Shown piece after piece: positions 1 through 8,612 of a stretch of 64,000 nt of DNA. A program made the position numbers and the translations under genes. Positions within the stretch are counted from its first letter, which is position 1; each line of letters begins with the position of its first letter. Source of the stretch: MWDV01 sp002070715 (GTDB lineage: Bacteria > Verrucomicrobiota > Verrucomicrobiia > Limisphaerales > MWDV01); NCBI GenBank assembly GCA_035411585.1, contig DAONTI010000001.1, forward strand, positions 1-64,000, read 5' to 3'. A model generated the notes under the pieces. That model saw nothing but the letters and a program-made list of their open reading frames with translations, was not told the origin of the DNA and searched no databases.

Positions 1-101
1 CATCTTCTCCAATCCATCATCCCTGACAAGGATAGACGGAAAGGCAGATACAAGAAGGATGTGATGAGGGGCGTTCGTAGTATTTCGAACACAATTTGGG
101 A

Positions 102-554
102 TCAGTTCCGCACCAGGCAACGGCCCTTGGCGTGGTAACAGCAGATCGGCGGCAGGCCGCTAGTTTCCGCGAGGGTAAGCGCCAGCACCTCCTGCATGAG
201 GCGCACGGCCATTTGGGTCCGCGTGGTGACGCGCAGCTTTTTGAACAGGCGGCGCAGGTGCGTGTGAATGGTGTGCTCGGAAATACTCAAGTTGGCCGCC
301 ATGGCCCCCTCCGTCAGATTATCAAACACGCCCCGTGTGATTGCCAACTCGCGCCCGGAGAGCTTCAACGAGCGGGCGATCCCGGCCCAGGCAACGTCAC
401 TGAAGATCGCCGCCCCGAGCGGCGCGCCCCGGGGCAAAGTTACGCCGTCACCCGGCTTTTTCCCGGCCGCTGGATTTTTTCTTCGTTTCACGAGGACAGC
501 ACCTTTCCCGGCAATCTCAGCCCGAGCCCGGCGCTTCGCAACCACAATTTTCAC
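102..554 (-). CDS. LuxR-type HTH protein without receiver domain
   Basis: A 150-residue probable DNA-binding transcription factor. Residues 63-120 form a LuxR/GerE four-helix HTH: LSGREL opens it, and the recognition helix lies around SEHTIHTHLRRLFKKL (92-107), followed by TRTQMAV. The first 60 residues are basic, proline/alanine-rich and resemble no receiver or PAS domain, so this is a stand-alone HTH output module. Translation starts at GTG; no in-frame ATG precedes the HTH. It is divergent from the ABC operon starting at 1143, with about 590 bp between, so control of that operon is possible but unproven. The family assignment is solid; the regulon and ligand are unknown. Confidence 0.8.
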   Translation of the reverse strand: MKIVVAKRRARAEIAGKGAVLVKRRKNPAAGKKPGDGVTLPRGAPLGAAIFSDVAWAGIARSLKLSGRELAITRGVFDNLTEGAMAANLSISEHTIHTHLRRLFKKLRVTTRTQMAVRLMQEVLALTLAETSGLPPICCYHAKGRCLVRN

Positions 555-1142
555 CTATCTTGCCACGGCCTTGTTGAATCTAAATTCCGCGGAGGGAAAG
601 GCGGTGGCAATGCACAAACCCCCGGATGGACACGGATACACCCAGGGCTGCGCAGCCGCCACTGTCTTCGCGGTGTGGAAAAGCCTGGCGGGATCGCAGT
701 GCAAAGCACGCGGAGGAGGGCGGCGCCCGCGCGGGGGAGGAGGAATTGGCCCAGCCGGGTGCCAACTCAAACTCAGGCGCGAACCGGGTCCATTCGCCAG
801 GGCACTGGGTCATGCCGCCCGGGCGCCAGTCCGGTGAGGGCATCGGTCCGCACGAATCCCCGCCCCGCGTGAGCGGTGGTGCCCGCGCGGCGGATCACTT
901 CGCACACCCGGAGCGATGGAACGGCAGAGAGGTTGGTTCACCGTAAAACCGCGCAGCTTGCGGGTGCAAAAAACGATTGGGAAAACAGTTTGGAAAAAAT
1001 TTTGAACTTTTTCCGAAAACGCTGTCTAAGAAAAGCGATGCGCTAATTTGAGCTTGGCAGAGAGCGGTTCGCGCAAAAAAATTGGACAAACAACCACGGA
1101 CTGGGTATTAGAACCGCCTGTTTTCCTTGTGGAGCACAAACC
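555..1142. other. Intergenic region with candidate promoter and inverted repeat
   Basis: No convincing gene: reading frames here are short, proline/arginine-rich and match no family. The part from about 940 to 1140 is AT-richer than its surroundings. It holds a 7-bp inverted repeat, GGAAAAA (992-998) and TTTTTCC (1008-1014), and a candidate promoter for the downstream ABC operon. The stretch 600-900 resembles the non-coding GC-rich filler seen elsewhere in the window. Confidence 0.5.
1082..1111 (+). promoter_or_regulatory. Candidate sigma-70-like promoter of the ABC export operon
   Basis: TTGGAC (1082-1087) and TATTAG (1106-1111) are separated by 18 bp and lie about 30 bp before the ATG of the first ABC gene. 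The match to TTGACA/TATAAT is partial, so this is a prediction from spacing and position only. Confidence 0.35.
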
Positions 1143-2090
1143 ATGATCAAGGTTGAGCAACTAAAAAAATTGTTTGGTCCCAAGCGGGCTGTGGATGGGG
1201 TGTCGTTCGCGGTCGAGCAGGGCGAAGTGCTGGGATTTCTCGGTCCCAACGGCGCCGGCAAGTCCACGACCATGCGGATGATCACCGGGTTCATTCCGCC
1301 CACGGAAGGGCGGGTGACGGTGGGCGGACACGACATGTGGGAACAGCCCATCGCCGCCAAACGTCTCATCGGCTACCTGCCCGAAAACGCGCCCGCGTAC
1401 ACGGACATGACGGTGCAGGGATTCCTGAATTTCGCCGCGGAAATCCGGGGATTGCGCGGGGACGCCAGGAAAACCGCCGTCAATCGGGCGGTGGAAATGT
1501 GTTTCCTGGAATCGGTGCTGCATCAAAGTGTGGAAACGCTTTCCAAAGGTTACCGGCACCGCACTTGTTTCGCGCAATCTATCATTCATGATCCGCCGGT
1601 GCTGGTGCTGGACGAACCCACCGACGGTCTGGACCCGAACCAGAAGCACGAAGTGCGCACGTTGATCCGCACCATGGGCAAGAAAAAGGCGATCATTTTT
1701 TCTACCCATATCTTGGAGGAAGTGGACGCGGCCTGCTCGCGGGCGATCATCATTGACCGGGGCCGCATCGTGGCCAACGGCACGCCCGCGGAATTGCGCG
1801 CCCAGTCGGAACTGGCCGGCGCGGTGACGTTGAAAGTCAGCGGCGTGGCTGGCAACGAATTGACCGCCCGGTTGTATCAGGTGAACGGCACCAAAAAAGT
1901 CACCGTCTTGGAAGAAAAAGACGGACGCGTTCTGGCCCGGGCGTTTCCCAAGACGCCGGAGAGCAACGGGGCGTATGCGCGCGCCATCGGTGAAGCCGTG
2001 CAGGGCTGGCGCATCGAGGAACTCCATTTGGAGGAAGGCCGTTTGGATGAAGTCTTCCGCAACATCACGCTGTCCGATACGCAAAAATGA
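1143..2090 (+). CDS. ABC transporter ATP-binding protein, GldA/ABC-2 type
   Basis: The 315-residue cytoplasmic ATPase of an ABC-2 exporter. Walker A is GPNGAGKST (residues 34-42), the signature region is LSKGYRHR near residue 133, and Walker B is VLVLDEPTDGLDP near 153-165, followed by the H-loop STH. The signature has K and Y where LSGGxxQR is usual, which is common in the ABC-2/GldA branch. The C-terminal ~90 residues form the extra domain typical of that branch. The next genes encode the membrane permease and a GldG-like subunit, so this ATPase most likely drives that complex. The substrate is not apparent; the gliding-motility name reflects sequence family, not demonstrated function. Confidence 0.9.
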   Translation: MIKVEQLKKLFGPKRAVDGVSFAVEQGEVLGFLGPNGAGKSTTMRMITGFIPPTEGRVTVGGHDMWEQPIAAKRLIGYLPENAPAYTDMTVQGFLNFAAEIRGLRGDARKTAVNRAVEMCFLESVLHQSVETLSKGYRHRTCFAQSIIHDPPVLVLDEPTDGLDPNQKHEVRTLIRTMGKKKAIIFSTHILEEVDAACSRAIIIDRGRIVANGTPAELRAQSELAGAVTLKVSGVAGNELTARLYQVNGTKKVTVLEEKDGRVLARAFPKTPESNGAYARAIGEAVQGWRIEELHLEEGRLDEVFRNITLSDTQK

Positions 2091-2172
2091 TTTTTCCCCA
2101 TTTGCAACTGGTAACACGCATCCCATCTCGAATCCGAAATATGAAATCTGAAACTCCGGGAGGTCGGCGTCT

Positions 2173-2916
2173 ATGAGCTCGGCGTTCGCCAACGTCAAAA
2201 CCATCGCCAAACGCGAGCTGGCGGGCTATTTCTCGTCGCCGGTGGCGTATGTGTTCATTGTGATTTTCCTGCTGTTGAGCGGATTTTTTACGTTCATGGT
2301 GGGCGGGTTTTTCGAGCGAGGCGAAGCCTCGCTGGTTTCGTTTTTCATGTGGCATCCGTGGTTTTACCTGTTCCTGGTACCCGCGGTGGGCATGCGGTTG
2401 TGGGCGGAGGAACGGCGGGTGGGCACCTTGGAGTTGTTATTGACGATGCCCGTTACCGCCTGGCAGGCGATTGTCGGTAAATTCGTGGCCTCCTGGCTGT
2501 TTCTGGGTCTCGCGTTGGGACTCACCTTCCCGCTCGTCATCACGGTGAATTACCTCGGCAGCCCGGACAATGGCGTCATCCTGGCCGGTTACCTGGGCAG
2601 CCTGCTCATGGCTGGGAGTTATCTGGCCATCAGTTGCCTGACATCCGCCCTGACGCGCAACCAGGTGGTCAGTTTCATCATCGCGGTGGTGCTCTGTTTG
2701 TTTCTTATCTTGGCGGGGTTTCCGCCGGTGACCAATCTGCTGGCGCGCTGGTCGGTGACCTTGGTGGAGCTGGTGGCGTCGTTCAGTTTCATCACCCACT
2801 TCGAAGGTTTCCAAAAAGGCGTGCTGGATTCGCGCGACGTGATTTTCTTCCTGTCGGTGATCGGGTTCTCCCTGTTCACCACGGGCGTGATTCTGCGCGG
2901 CCACCGGGCGGGCTGA
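2173..2916 (+). CDS. ABC-2 type permease, GldF-like
   Basis: A 247-residue integral membrane protein with about six hydrophobic segments: residues 20-45, 55-80, 100-125, 138-160, 168-190 and 222-243. The first loop contains RLWAEERRVGTLELLLTMPV, the hallmark motif of ABC-2 permeases of the GldF/NosY kind. It lies 82 bp after the ATPase gene and 19 bp before the GldG-like gene, in the same orientation, which supports one operon and one complex. The start is an ATG preceded by GGGAGG, a good ribosome-binding site about 10 bases upstream. The transported substrate is unknown. Confidence 0.88.
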   Translation: MSSAFANVKTIAKRELAGYFSSPVAYVFIVIFLLLSGFFTFMVGGFFERGEASLVSFFMWHPWFYLFLVPAVGMRLWAEERRVGTLELLLTMPVTAWQAIVGKFVASWLFLGLALGLTFPLVITVNYLGSPDNGVILAGYLGSLLMAGSYLAISCLTSALTRNQVVSFIIAVVLCLFLILAGFPPVTNLLARWSVTLVELVASFSFITHFEGFQKGVLDSRDVIFFLSVIGFSLFTTGVILRGHRAG

Positions 2917-2935
2917 TTTTCAACGGGCAAGCATC

Positions 2936-4834
2936 ATGAAAAAACGTTCACTGGAATTTCTGCTTTACTCGGCCGTTGGCGTGGCGGCCATGTTCCTGAT
3001 TTTGTTGGCCGTCAACGTCCTGACCGCCGCGGTCAAACAACGCGTGGACCTCACGCAGGAAAAGGCGTTCACCCTGGCCGACGGCACCCGGAAAATCCTG
3101 CGGCAGCTCGATACCCCGGTGAAAGTCCGGTTCTATTGCACCCAAAGCGAGACCGCGTCGCCGGAAACCGTTTATCTCAAAAATTTCGCGCGGCGGGTGG
3201 AGGATTTACTGGTCGAATTCAAACAAGCCGCCGGCGGCAAGTTGATCCTCGAAAAACTCGATCCGCAACCCGACTCCGATGCCGAGGATTCCGCGCGCCT
3301 GGACAACGTGGAAGGGCAGATGTTGCAGAGTGGGGAGCGGTTTTATCTCGGGCTGTCCGTGAGCCAGCTCGACGCCAAGGCTTCCCTGCCGTTCCTCGCC
3401 CCAAATCGCGAGCGCCTGTTGGAATACGACATTGCCCGCGCCATTTCCCAGGTGGAACGGACGGAAAAACCGGTGCTCGGCATCATGAGCGCCCTGCCGG
3501 TGTTCGGCATGCCCAGCAATCCGATGATGATGCAAATGGGCCAGCGCGGCAGCGAGCCGTGGGCGCTGGTGAACGAGTTGAAGGCGGATTTCGATGTGAA
3601 ACGCGTGGACCTCACCACGGAAAAAATTGACGATGACATCAAAGTGCTGCTGGTCATTCACCCCAAGGACATCGGCGATCCCGCCCAATACGCGATTGAC
3701 CAATTCCTGATGCGCGGCGGCAAGCTCGTGGCTTTTCTGGATGCCACCTCGCTGGTGGACAGCCGGCCCCAGGGCAACATGCCCTTCGACATGCCGGGCG
3801 GCGGGTCCAACCTTGAGAAACTACTGTCGGCGTGGGGCCTCAAGTTCGACACGTCCAAGGTGGTGGCCGATTTGAATTTCAAAATGCAGCTGCTGGGCCA
3901 GCGGAATCAACCGGTGGAGGCGCCGGCCTTCCTCGCGGTGAACACCCAGGGCATCAACCAGGACGATGTGGTGACCAGCGATATTGACCAGGTATGGTTG
4001 CCGCTCGCCGGCGCATTGACCGGCACCCCGGTCGAGGGCCTCACCCAAACCGTCCTGCTGCACAGCACGAAAGAATCGCAGTTGGTGGACGGGTTCATGG
4101 CCAATCTTTCAGGCGATGGCGTGCTCAAGGAGTTCAAGTCCTCCGGCACGGCGTATCCCCTGGCGGTCCGATTGACCGGCAAATTCAAGACCGCGTTTCC
4201 CGAGGGACCGCCGGGCGCCGCCGCGGGTGAAAACGAATCCAAAACCAACGCGGCGACTGCTTCCCTCAAGGAAAGCCCGGCGGACACGACCGTAGTCCTG
4301 GTGGGCGACGCGGACATGCTTTATGACCGGTTCGCCATCCGGGAAATCGCCAGTCCGTTCGGCACGATCCGGATGCCGGCCAACGCGAACCTGAACTTTG
4401 CCCAGAACCTCCTCGAACAACTGGCCGGCGACAGCAACCTGATCGGTGTGCGCAGCCGCGCCACGGTGAGCCGGCCCTTCACGCTCGTGAAACAGATGCA
4501 GGCGGCGGCGCAGGAACGTTATCAGGCGGAAATCAAAAAACTGGAGGACAGCCTGGCGGAATCGCAGCGCCGGCTCAATGAACTGCAGCGGAACAAGGAC
4601 ACCGGCCAGCGGTTCATCCTATCGCCGGAACAGCAGGCGGAGATCGAAAAATTCCGGAAAGAGGAAGCCCGCACCAAGGCGCAGTTGAAACAGGTGCGCA
4701 AGGATTTTCGCCGCGACATTGACAAGCTGGAAACGCGGGTCAAGTGGTTCAACATCGCCGCCATGCCGTTGTTGGTCAGTCTGTCGGGGATCGTCATCGC
4801 CGTTTACAAACGCAAACTTACGTCCGCAAAATGA
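2936..4834 (+). CDS. GldG-like ABC transporter auxiliary subunit
   Basis: A 632-residue protein of the GldG/ABC-type uncharacterised transport family. A membrane anchor lies at residues 7-29. A periplasmic domain of about 430 residues begins with VDLTQEKAFTLADGTRKIL, the family opening, and later has an IRPxD-like segment (VIHPKDIGDPAQYAIDQFLM). A charged coiled coil spans roughly 520-600, and a second membrane helix lies near 607-626. The protein thus looks like a periplasmic sensor or clamp held at both ends in the membrane. Its stop overlaps the start of the DUF4340 gene by ATGA, so the two are translationally coupled. Biochemical role is undefined in the family. Confidence 0.85.
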   Translation: MKKRSLEFLLYSAVGVAAMFLILLAVNVLTAAVKQRVDLTQEKAFTLADGTRKILRQLDTPVKVRFYCTQSETASPETVYLKNFARRVEDLLVEFKQAAGGKLILEKLDPQPDSDAEDSARLDNVEGQMLQSGERFYLGLSVSQLDAKASLPFLAPNRERLLEYDIARAISQVERTEKPVLGIMSALPVFGMPSNPMMMQMGQRGSEPWALVNELKADFDVKRVDLTTEKIDDDIKVLLVIHPKDIGDPAQYAIDQFLMRGGKLVAFLDATSLVDSRPQGNMPFDMPGGGSNLEKLLSAWGLKFDTSKVVADLNFKMQLLGQRNQPVEAPAFLAVNTQGINQDDVVTSDIDQVWLPLAGALTGTPVEGLTQTVLLHSTKESQLVDGFMANLSGDGVLKEFKSSGTAYPLAVRLTGKFKTAFPEGPPGAAAGENESKTNAATASLKESPADTTVVLVGDADMLYDRFAIREIASPFGTIRMPANANLNFAQNLLEQLAGDSNLIGVRSRATVSRPFTLVKQMQAAAQERYQAEIKKLEDSLAESQRRLNELQRNKDTGQRFILSPEQQAEIEKFRKEEARTKAQLKQVRKDFRRDIDKLETRVKWFNIAAMPLLVSLSGIVIAVYKRKLTSAK

Positions 4835-6033
4835 ACCGGAAGCAGTTGCTCATTCTTCTTGTGTTGGTGGCCGTGCTGGGAGGCGCGGGCTGGGTCTTGT
4901 TCCAAAAACAATCCGCCGCCTGGCGGGCGCCGGAAACCGCCGGGCAAAAACTCCTGCCCAATTTCCCGGTCAACGATGTGGTCCGGCTCCGCGTGCAACA
5001 CGGCACCAACGAGCTGAATCTCGTCAAGCGGGATGATTTATGGCGGGTGCGCGAGCGCGCGGATTACCCGGCCAACTTCAACGAGGTTAGTGAGTTCCTC
5101 ATCAAAGTCCGCGACCTCAAGGTCGTGCAGACGGAGCAAATCGGGGATTCGCAACTGGGCCGGGTGGAATTGCTGCCGCCAGGGCCGGGCACGAACACCG
5201 CCACGCTCGTGGAATTTCTCGATAAAGAAGGCAAAGCCCTCGCGGGCTTGTTGCTCGGTAAAAAACAAATGCGCGCGGCGCCGAACCGGTCCGAAATGGA
5301 TCCGATGGGGGATACGGGTTTTCCGGTGGGACGCTTTGTCCGTCCGGTGGGGATGCAGGGCAGCGTGGCTGTCATTTCGGATGCCCTCGCGAATGTGGAA
5401 CCCAAGCCGGAGCAGTGGTTGAACAAGGATTTCTTCAAGGTGGAAAAAATAAAATCCGTCACCGTGACGTTTGCCGAGGCGACCAACTCCTGGACGTTGA
5501 CGCGCGAAACGGAATCCGGGGAATGGCACCTCGCCAACGCCACCGCGGACGAACAACTGGACAACGCCAAGGCTTCCAGTGCCACCAGCGGCTTGGGCTG
5601 GCCGTCGTTTAATGACGTGCGGTCCAAGGATACCGATGCCGCCAGCGTCGGCCTGGACGCGCCCACCACCGCGCGGGTGCAAACGTTTGACGACTTCACT
5701 TACACGCTGAAAATCGGGCGCAAAACCGACGACAACCAGCACATGACCCTCAGCGTCAGCGCCGACTTGCCCAAGGAACGCACCCCCGGCGCGGACGAGA
5801 AGGACGAGGATAAAGAGCGGCTGGACAAGGAATTCAAGGAGCGGCTGACCAAGCTCTCCGAAAAGCTCGCGAACGAAAAGAAACTCGAAGGCTGGGTATA
5901 TCAGGTGTCCGGTTGGACCTTTGATTCGTTGTTGAAGCCGCGCGCCGAATTATTGGCGGAGAAAAAAGCGGACTCCGAGGCGGAGGAGGGGAAGGACAAC
6001 GACGACGCGGATGCCGCGGACGACGCCAAGTAA
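4831..6033 (+). CDS. DUF4340 domain protein
   Basis: A 400-residue protein with an N-terminal membrane helix (residues 5-22) and a periplasmic repeat-containing DUF4340 region; WRVRERADYPANFNEV is typical of the family. The start at the ATGA overlap with the GldG-like gene is preferred over an upstream in-frame ATG at 4744 that would add 29 residues read from the preceding gene. DUF4340 proteins regularly follow GldG genes in Verrucomicrobiota and Planctomycetota, so it is probably a fourth part of this export system. The C-terminal ~25 residues are nearly all Asp, Glu, Ala and Lys, an acidic tail of unknown purpose. Function unknown beyond context. Confidence 0.82.
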   Translation: MNRKQLLILLVLVAVLGGAGWVLFQKQSAAWRAPETAGQKLLPNFPVNDVVRLRVQHGTNELNLVKRDDLWRVRERADYPANFNEVSEFLIKVRDLKVVQTEQIGDSQLGRVELLPPGPGTNTATLVEFLDKEGKALAGLLLGKKQMRAAPNRSEMDPMGDTGFPVGRFVRPVGMQGSVAVISDALANVEPKPEQWLNKDFFKVEKIKSVTVTFAEATNSWTLTRETESGEWHLANATADEQLDNAKASSATSGLGWPSFNDVRSKDTDAASVGLDAPTTARVQTFDDFTYTLKIGRKTDDNQHMTLSVSADLPKERTPGADEKDEDKERLDKEFKERLTKLSEKLANEKKLEGWVYQVSGWTFDSLLKPRAELLAEKKADSEAEEGKDNDDADAADDAK

Positions 6034-6451
6034 TCTTTGATTCTGGCGGGATGGCGATCGGTGGTTCGTCGCCTGGTCCGGCTTCGCCGGTCTCGATTTT
6101 TTAGCACAACTCATAAGAGGCCGGAAGAAAAAATGTGTTCCCCTAAAGAAAAAATGCGCCTCCATCAAACCGATTTCGGCAACAACCCCTTAAGACGTGA
6201 CCTACAAACTCACAACACCGTTGGCAGCCGGGCGGGCCGCTTGGCATGCGCCACTCGGCACCTAATCAAGCAGTTTTGGTGGCTGCCCGGCAGTTGATGT
6301 AGTCTTTATTTCTGTCTTTACATCGGGATTCATCCCGTCTAGTTTATACGCAAGAAATTGATAACCAATGAACTGCACAAGAACAAGTCTCAAATGCACT
6401 CGGCGGACTAGGCTACAGAATTGCAGTTCAGTATAGTGATAGGCGGAACAC
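6034..6451. other. AT-richer intergenic region
   Basis: About 420 bases without a supported gene, less GC-rich than the flanks. Reading frames are short and of random composition. No tRNA, riboswitch or clear hairpin with a U-tract was seen. It ends where the frame of the small membrane protein opens. Confidence 0.5.
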
Positions 6452-6766
6452 ATAAGTCCTAATCAACAATCGAATAGCTCCCGCGGAGGTTTAGGATTCA
6501 TCATCTTTGCGTGGGTGGCATGCGTTGCACAGTTGCCGGCGACCTTTATTGGCCTGATGGGTGCAGGATTGAGTCCAACGGGTTTTCACGGATACGCAGC
6601 AGAGGTTGCCTTATTTGCTGTTGGCCCAGTCGTAGCGATTACGGCACTGGTCGCAGCCCGGTTTTGTGGAGTTCCTTCGTACCCGCGAAGGGTGGCGATG
6701 TTTTTCGCCGGTATTCTCAGCCTCGCGGAGCTGGGTGTTCTGGTTTGGATTTGGATTGCATTCTGA
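6452..6766 (+). CDS. Small membrane protein, start codon unclear
   Basis: An open frame of about 104 residues (from 6443) encoding three or four hydrophobic helices: GLGFIIFAWVACVAQLPA, VALFAVGPVVAITALVAARF and VAMFFAGILSLAELGVLVWI. The hydrophobic pattern starts before the first standard start codon, a GTG at 6515 that would delete half of helix 1. The natural N-terminus is more plausibly at ATA 6452, followed by a hydrophilic serine/asparagine-rich stretch. No ATG, GTG or TTG lies in the right place, so the start may be ATA, mutated or miscalled. No family recognised. Codon use is less GC-rich than its neighbours. Real as a coding region with moderate confidence; function unknown. Confidence 0.5.
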   Translation: MSPNQQSNSSRGGLGFIIFAWVACVAQLPATFIGLMGAGLSPTGFHGYAAEVALFAVGPVVAITALVAARFCGVPSYPRRVAMFFAGILSLAELGVLVWIWIAF

Positions 6767-6964
6767 CCGAGGTATTCCGATGGCCGCACCTATCCATTCA
6801 GTGCAGCGAACGCGCGCTAGCTTTCCACCCGTCCTCACCCGCACTTACGGGGCACTCGCCAGGTTTTCCGAAAAAGATCGTTGGCCATTCAAAATGCGCC
6901 CGGGATTTTCCGTCCCACCTGAAAATCCGTTTGCTTTTTTGCCGGGTGCGGACAAGCTCTCGGT

Positions 6965-7339
6965 ATGACCGAACCTCTGGCGTTGGTGTTCTATGAACGG
7001 CTGTTGCCCGGCACGCAACTGATCAACCGGTTGCAGGATTTGCGTTACCGCGTCAACACCGTGGCGGAGGCCGACGCCTTACCGGCGGCCGCGGAACAGA
7101 CGCCCCCGATGGTGTTGCTGGCGGATTTGGGGGCGGCCCGGGGCGATGTGCATCGCGCTATTTCGGAGATCAAAGCGGGCGCGGCCACGAGTCATGTGCC
7201 GGTCATTGGCTTCACGAAAACCGATGATGAAGCGGTCCAAACCGCCGCCCGCGCGGTCGGGGTCACTCTTGTGGTCCGGGATCAGGCGTTATTGGAACAT
7301 CTTCCCCACTGGCTCGATCAAGTTTTGCGGGTGGAATAA
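6965..7339 (+). CDS. Degenerate response-regulator receiver-like protein
   Basis: A 124-residue single-domain protein with the alternating beta/alpha pattern of a receiver: ALVFYE, MVLLADLGA, SHVPVIGFTK and VTLVVRDQALLEHLP. The aspartate in LLADLG sits where the phosphoacceptor would be, and a Thr/Lys pair occurs in GFTKTDD. The acidic pair that binds magnesium after strand 1 is missing (FYERLL instead of DD). It could be a phosphorylation-independent receiver or a scaffold. It precedes purN tail-to-tail with 39 bp between. No output domain or neighbouring kinase is visible. The fold is inferred by eye and needs structural comparison. Confidence 0.6.
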   Translation: MTEPLALVFYERLLPGTQLINRLQDLRYRVNTVAEADALPAAAEQTPPMVLLADLGAARGDVHRAISEIKAGAATSHVPVIGFTKTDDEAVQTAARAVGVTLVVRDQALLEHLPHWLDQVLRVE

Positions 7340-7378
7340 ATCGCCCGCTTGACCAGCCCGCTCCGACCCTTCCTGGGT

Positions 7379-8008
7379 TTACCGTTGCCGCCAGCGAACC
7401 CAGCGGCCTTGCACCATGAGATCGCCCCGGGCGAGGGCCGCCACGCAGCGGGGATACAACTCATGTTCCGCCGCGTGAATGCGTTGATGCAGGGTGGCCG
7501 GGGTGTCGTCATCCAACACGGGCACGGTTTGTTGGCCGATGACGGGACCGGAATCCACGCCGGCATCCACAAAATGCACCGTGCAACCGGTGATCTTGAC
7601 GCCCTGATCCAGCGCCTGCCGCCAGGCTTCCAATCCGGGAAACGCCGGCAGCAGGGCGGGATGGATGTTCACAATCCGACCGGGAAACGCCCGCAGAAAA
7701 TCGTCTTTCAACACCCGCATGAATCCCGCCAGCACCACCGCGTCCACTCGCGCCGCCCGCAAGGCTTCCACATAAGCGCGCTCGGCGTCCGCGTCGAGTT
7801 TAGTGCGGAATTTCCCCGGGGGCAAAAAACGGGCTGGAATGTGGCGGTCTTGGGCCCGGCGCAAAATTCCGGCGTCGGCGACGTCGCTTAACACCAGGGC
7901 GACCGTAGCCGGAATTTGCCCCGTTGCGCAGGCATCGGCGATGGCGACGAAGTTCGAGCCTTGTCCGGAACCGAGCACGCCCAGGCGGAAAGTGGTGTTT
8001 TCGTTCAC
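7379..8008 (-). CDS. purN: Phosphoribosylglycinamide formyltransferase PurN
   Basis: The cytoplasmic GAR transformylase of purine synthesis, moving a formyl group from 10-formyl-THF to GAR. From the chosen GTG start the protein has 209 residues, typical for PurN. GSGQGSN (13-19) is the phosphate-binding loop. Asn114 and His116 in NIHPALLP and Asp152 in VDSGPVI are the catalytic triad equivalents. A TTG at 8032 would add eight residues and cannot be excluded; GTG at 8008 fits family length better. It is followed on the same strand by no obvious purine gene; the upstream neighbour (8079-8579) is of unknown function. All key residues are intact. Confidence 0.95.
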   Translation of the reverse strand: MNENTTFRLGVLGSGQGSNFVAIADACATGQIPATVALVLSDVADAGILRRAQDRHIPARFLPPGKFRTKLDADAERAYVEALRAARVDAVVLAGFMRVLKDDFLRAFPGRIVNIHPALLPAFPGLEAWRQALDQGVKITGCTVHFVDAGVDSGPVIGQQTVPVLDDDTPATLHQRIHAAEHELYPRCVAALARGDLMVQGRWVRWRQR

Positions 8009-8078
8009 GTTGCCGGAGTGCGGGTGGGTCAAATTTCCCGGGAGAAACCGTCCGCGCGGGGTGGCATCATTGCCCGGG

Positions 8079-8579
8079 TCAGCCGCCGAGTTGGAGGCGT
8101 TTATCCTCGGCCAACAAAGTGGCCAGCGTTTGCCAGTTGACTTCGTTCATGTCATTGAAGGCGTTCAGATAAACGGCCACGACTTCCGGCGGATATTTGG
8201 CCAGCAACTGGTCCACAGCGGCTTTCAATTTGTCGTCGTCCACCCCTTCCGGCAGTGTTTCCACCACGCCGTCCTCGTGAGGGATTTCCAGCAGGTTGAG
8301 AAAATCCACCAGCATGGCTTGGTGTTTCTTGAGCAACCACGTGCGGATCAGCGTGGCCGCCGCCACGTCGAGCGAGGGCCGGGTCAGGGTGGCCAAAATG
8401 GTGGCGTCGCGTTGCGCGCGGGGCTGGCGCGCCATGAAAATAGGGCGCAGTTTGCGGGCCTCGGCCACGGCGGCGAGGGTGGCCTTGTAAGTCGGTTTCT
8501 CCGCCTCGAAGGTGAACGTAAGGATTTCCGCCGCGAGCGGCGGGGACATGAAGCCGATCAATTCGTGTGATTTAAGCAT
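8079..8579 (-). CDS. Conserved-looking hypothetical protein
   Basis: A 166-residue soluble, mostly alpha-helical protein without signal peptide or membrane segment. It begins MLKSHELIGFMSPPLAAEIL and contains a C-terminal stretch, NAFNDMNEVNWQTLATLLAEDKRLQLGG, that looks like a helical bundle end. Codon use is regular and an ATG start is present. It sits between purN and lpxI on the same strand (34 bp to lpxI's stop, about 70 bp to the purN start), so all three may be co-transcribed. I do not recognise the family. It is more likely real than not, given length, composition and tight packing. Confidence 0.65.
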   Translation of the reverse strand: MLKSHELIGFMSPPLAAEILTFTFEAEKPTYKATLAAVAEARKLRPIFMARQPRAQRDATILATLTRPSLDVAAATLIRTWLLKKHQAMLVDFLNLLEIPHEDGVVETLPEGVDDDKLKAAVDQLLAKYPPEVVAVYLNAFNDMNEVNWQTLATLLAEDKRLQLGG

Positions 8580-8612
8580 CGGTATTCCCAGGCTTGAAAC
8601 AATCTCCGGCCC

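Noticed and set aside
8009..8032. TTG at 8032 as the purN start
   Set aside because: It adds eight residues with no family similarity; the GTG at 8008 gives the normal PurN N-terminus, although TTG cannot be formally excluded.
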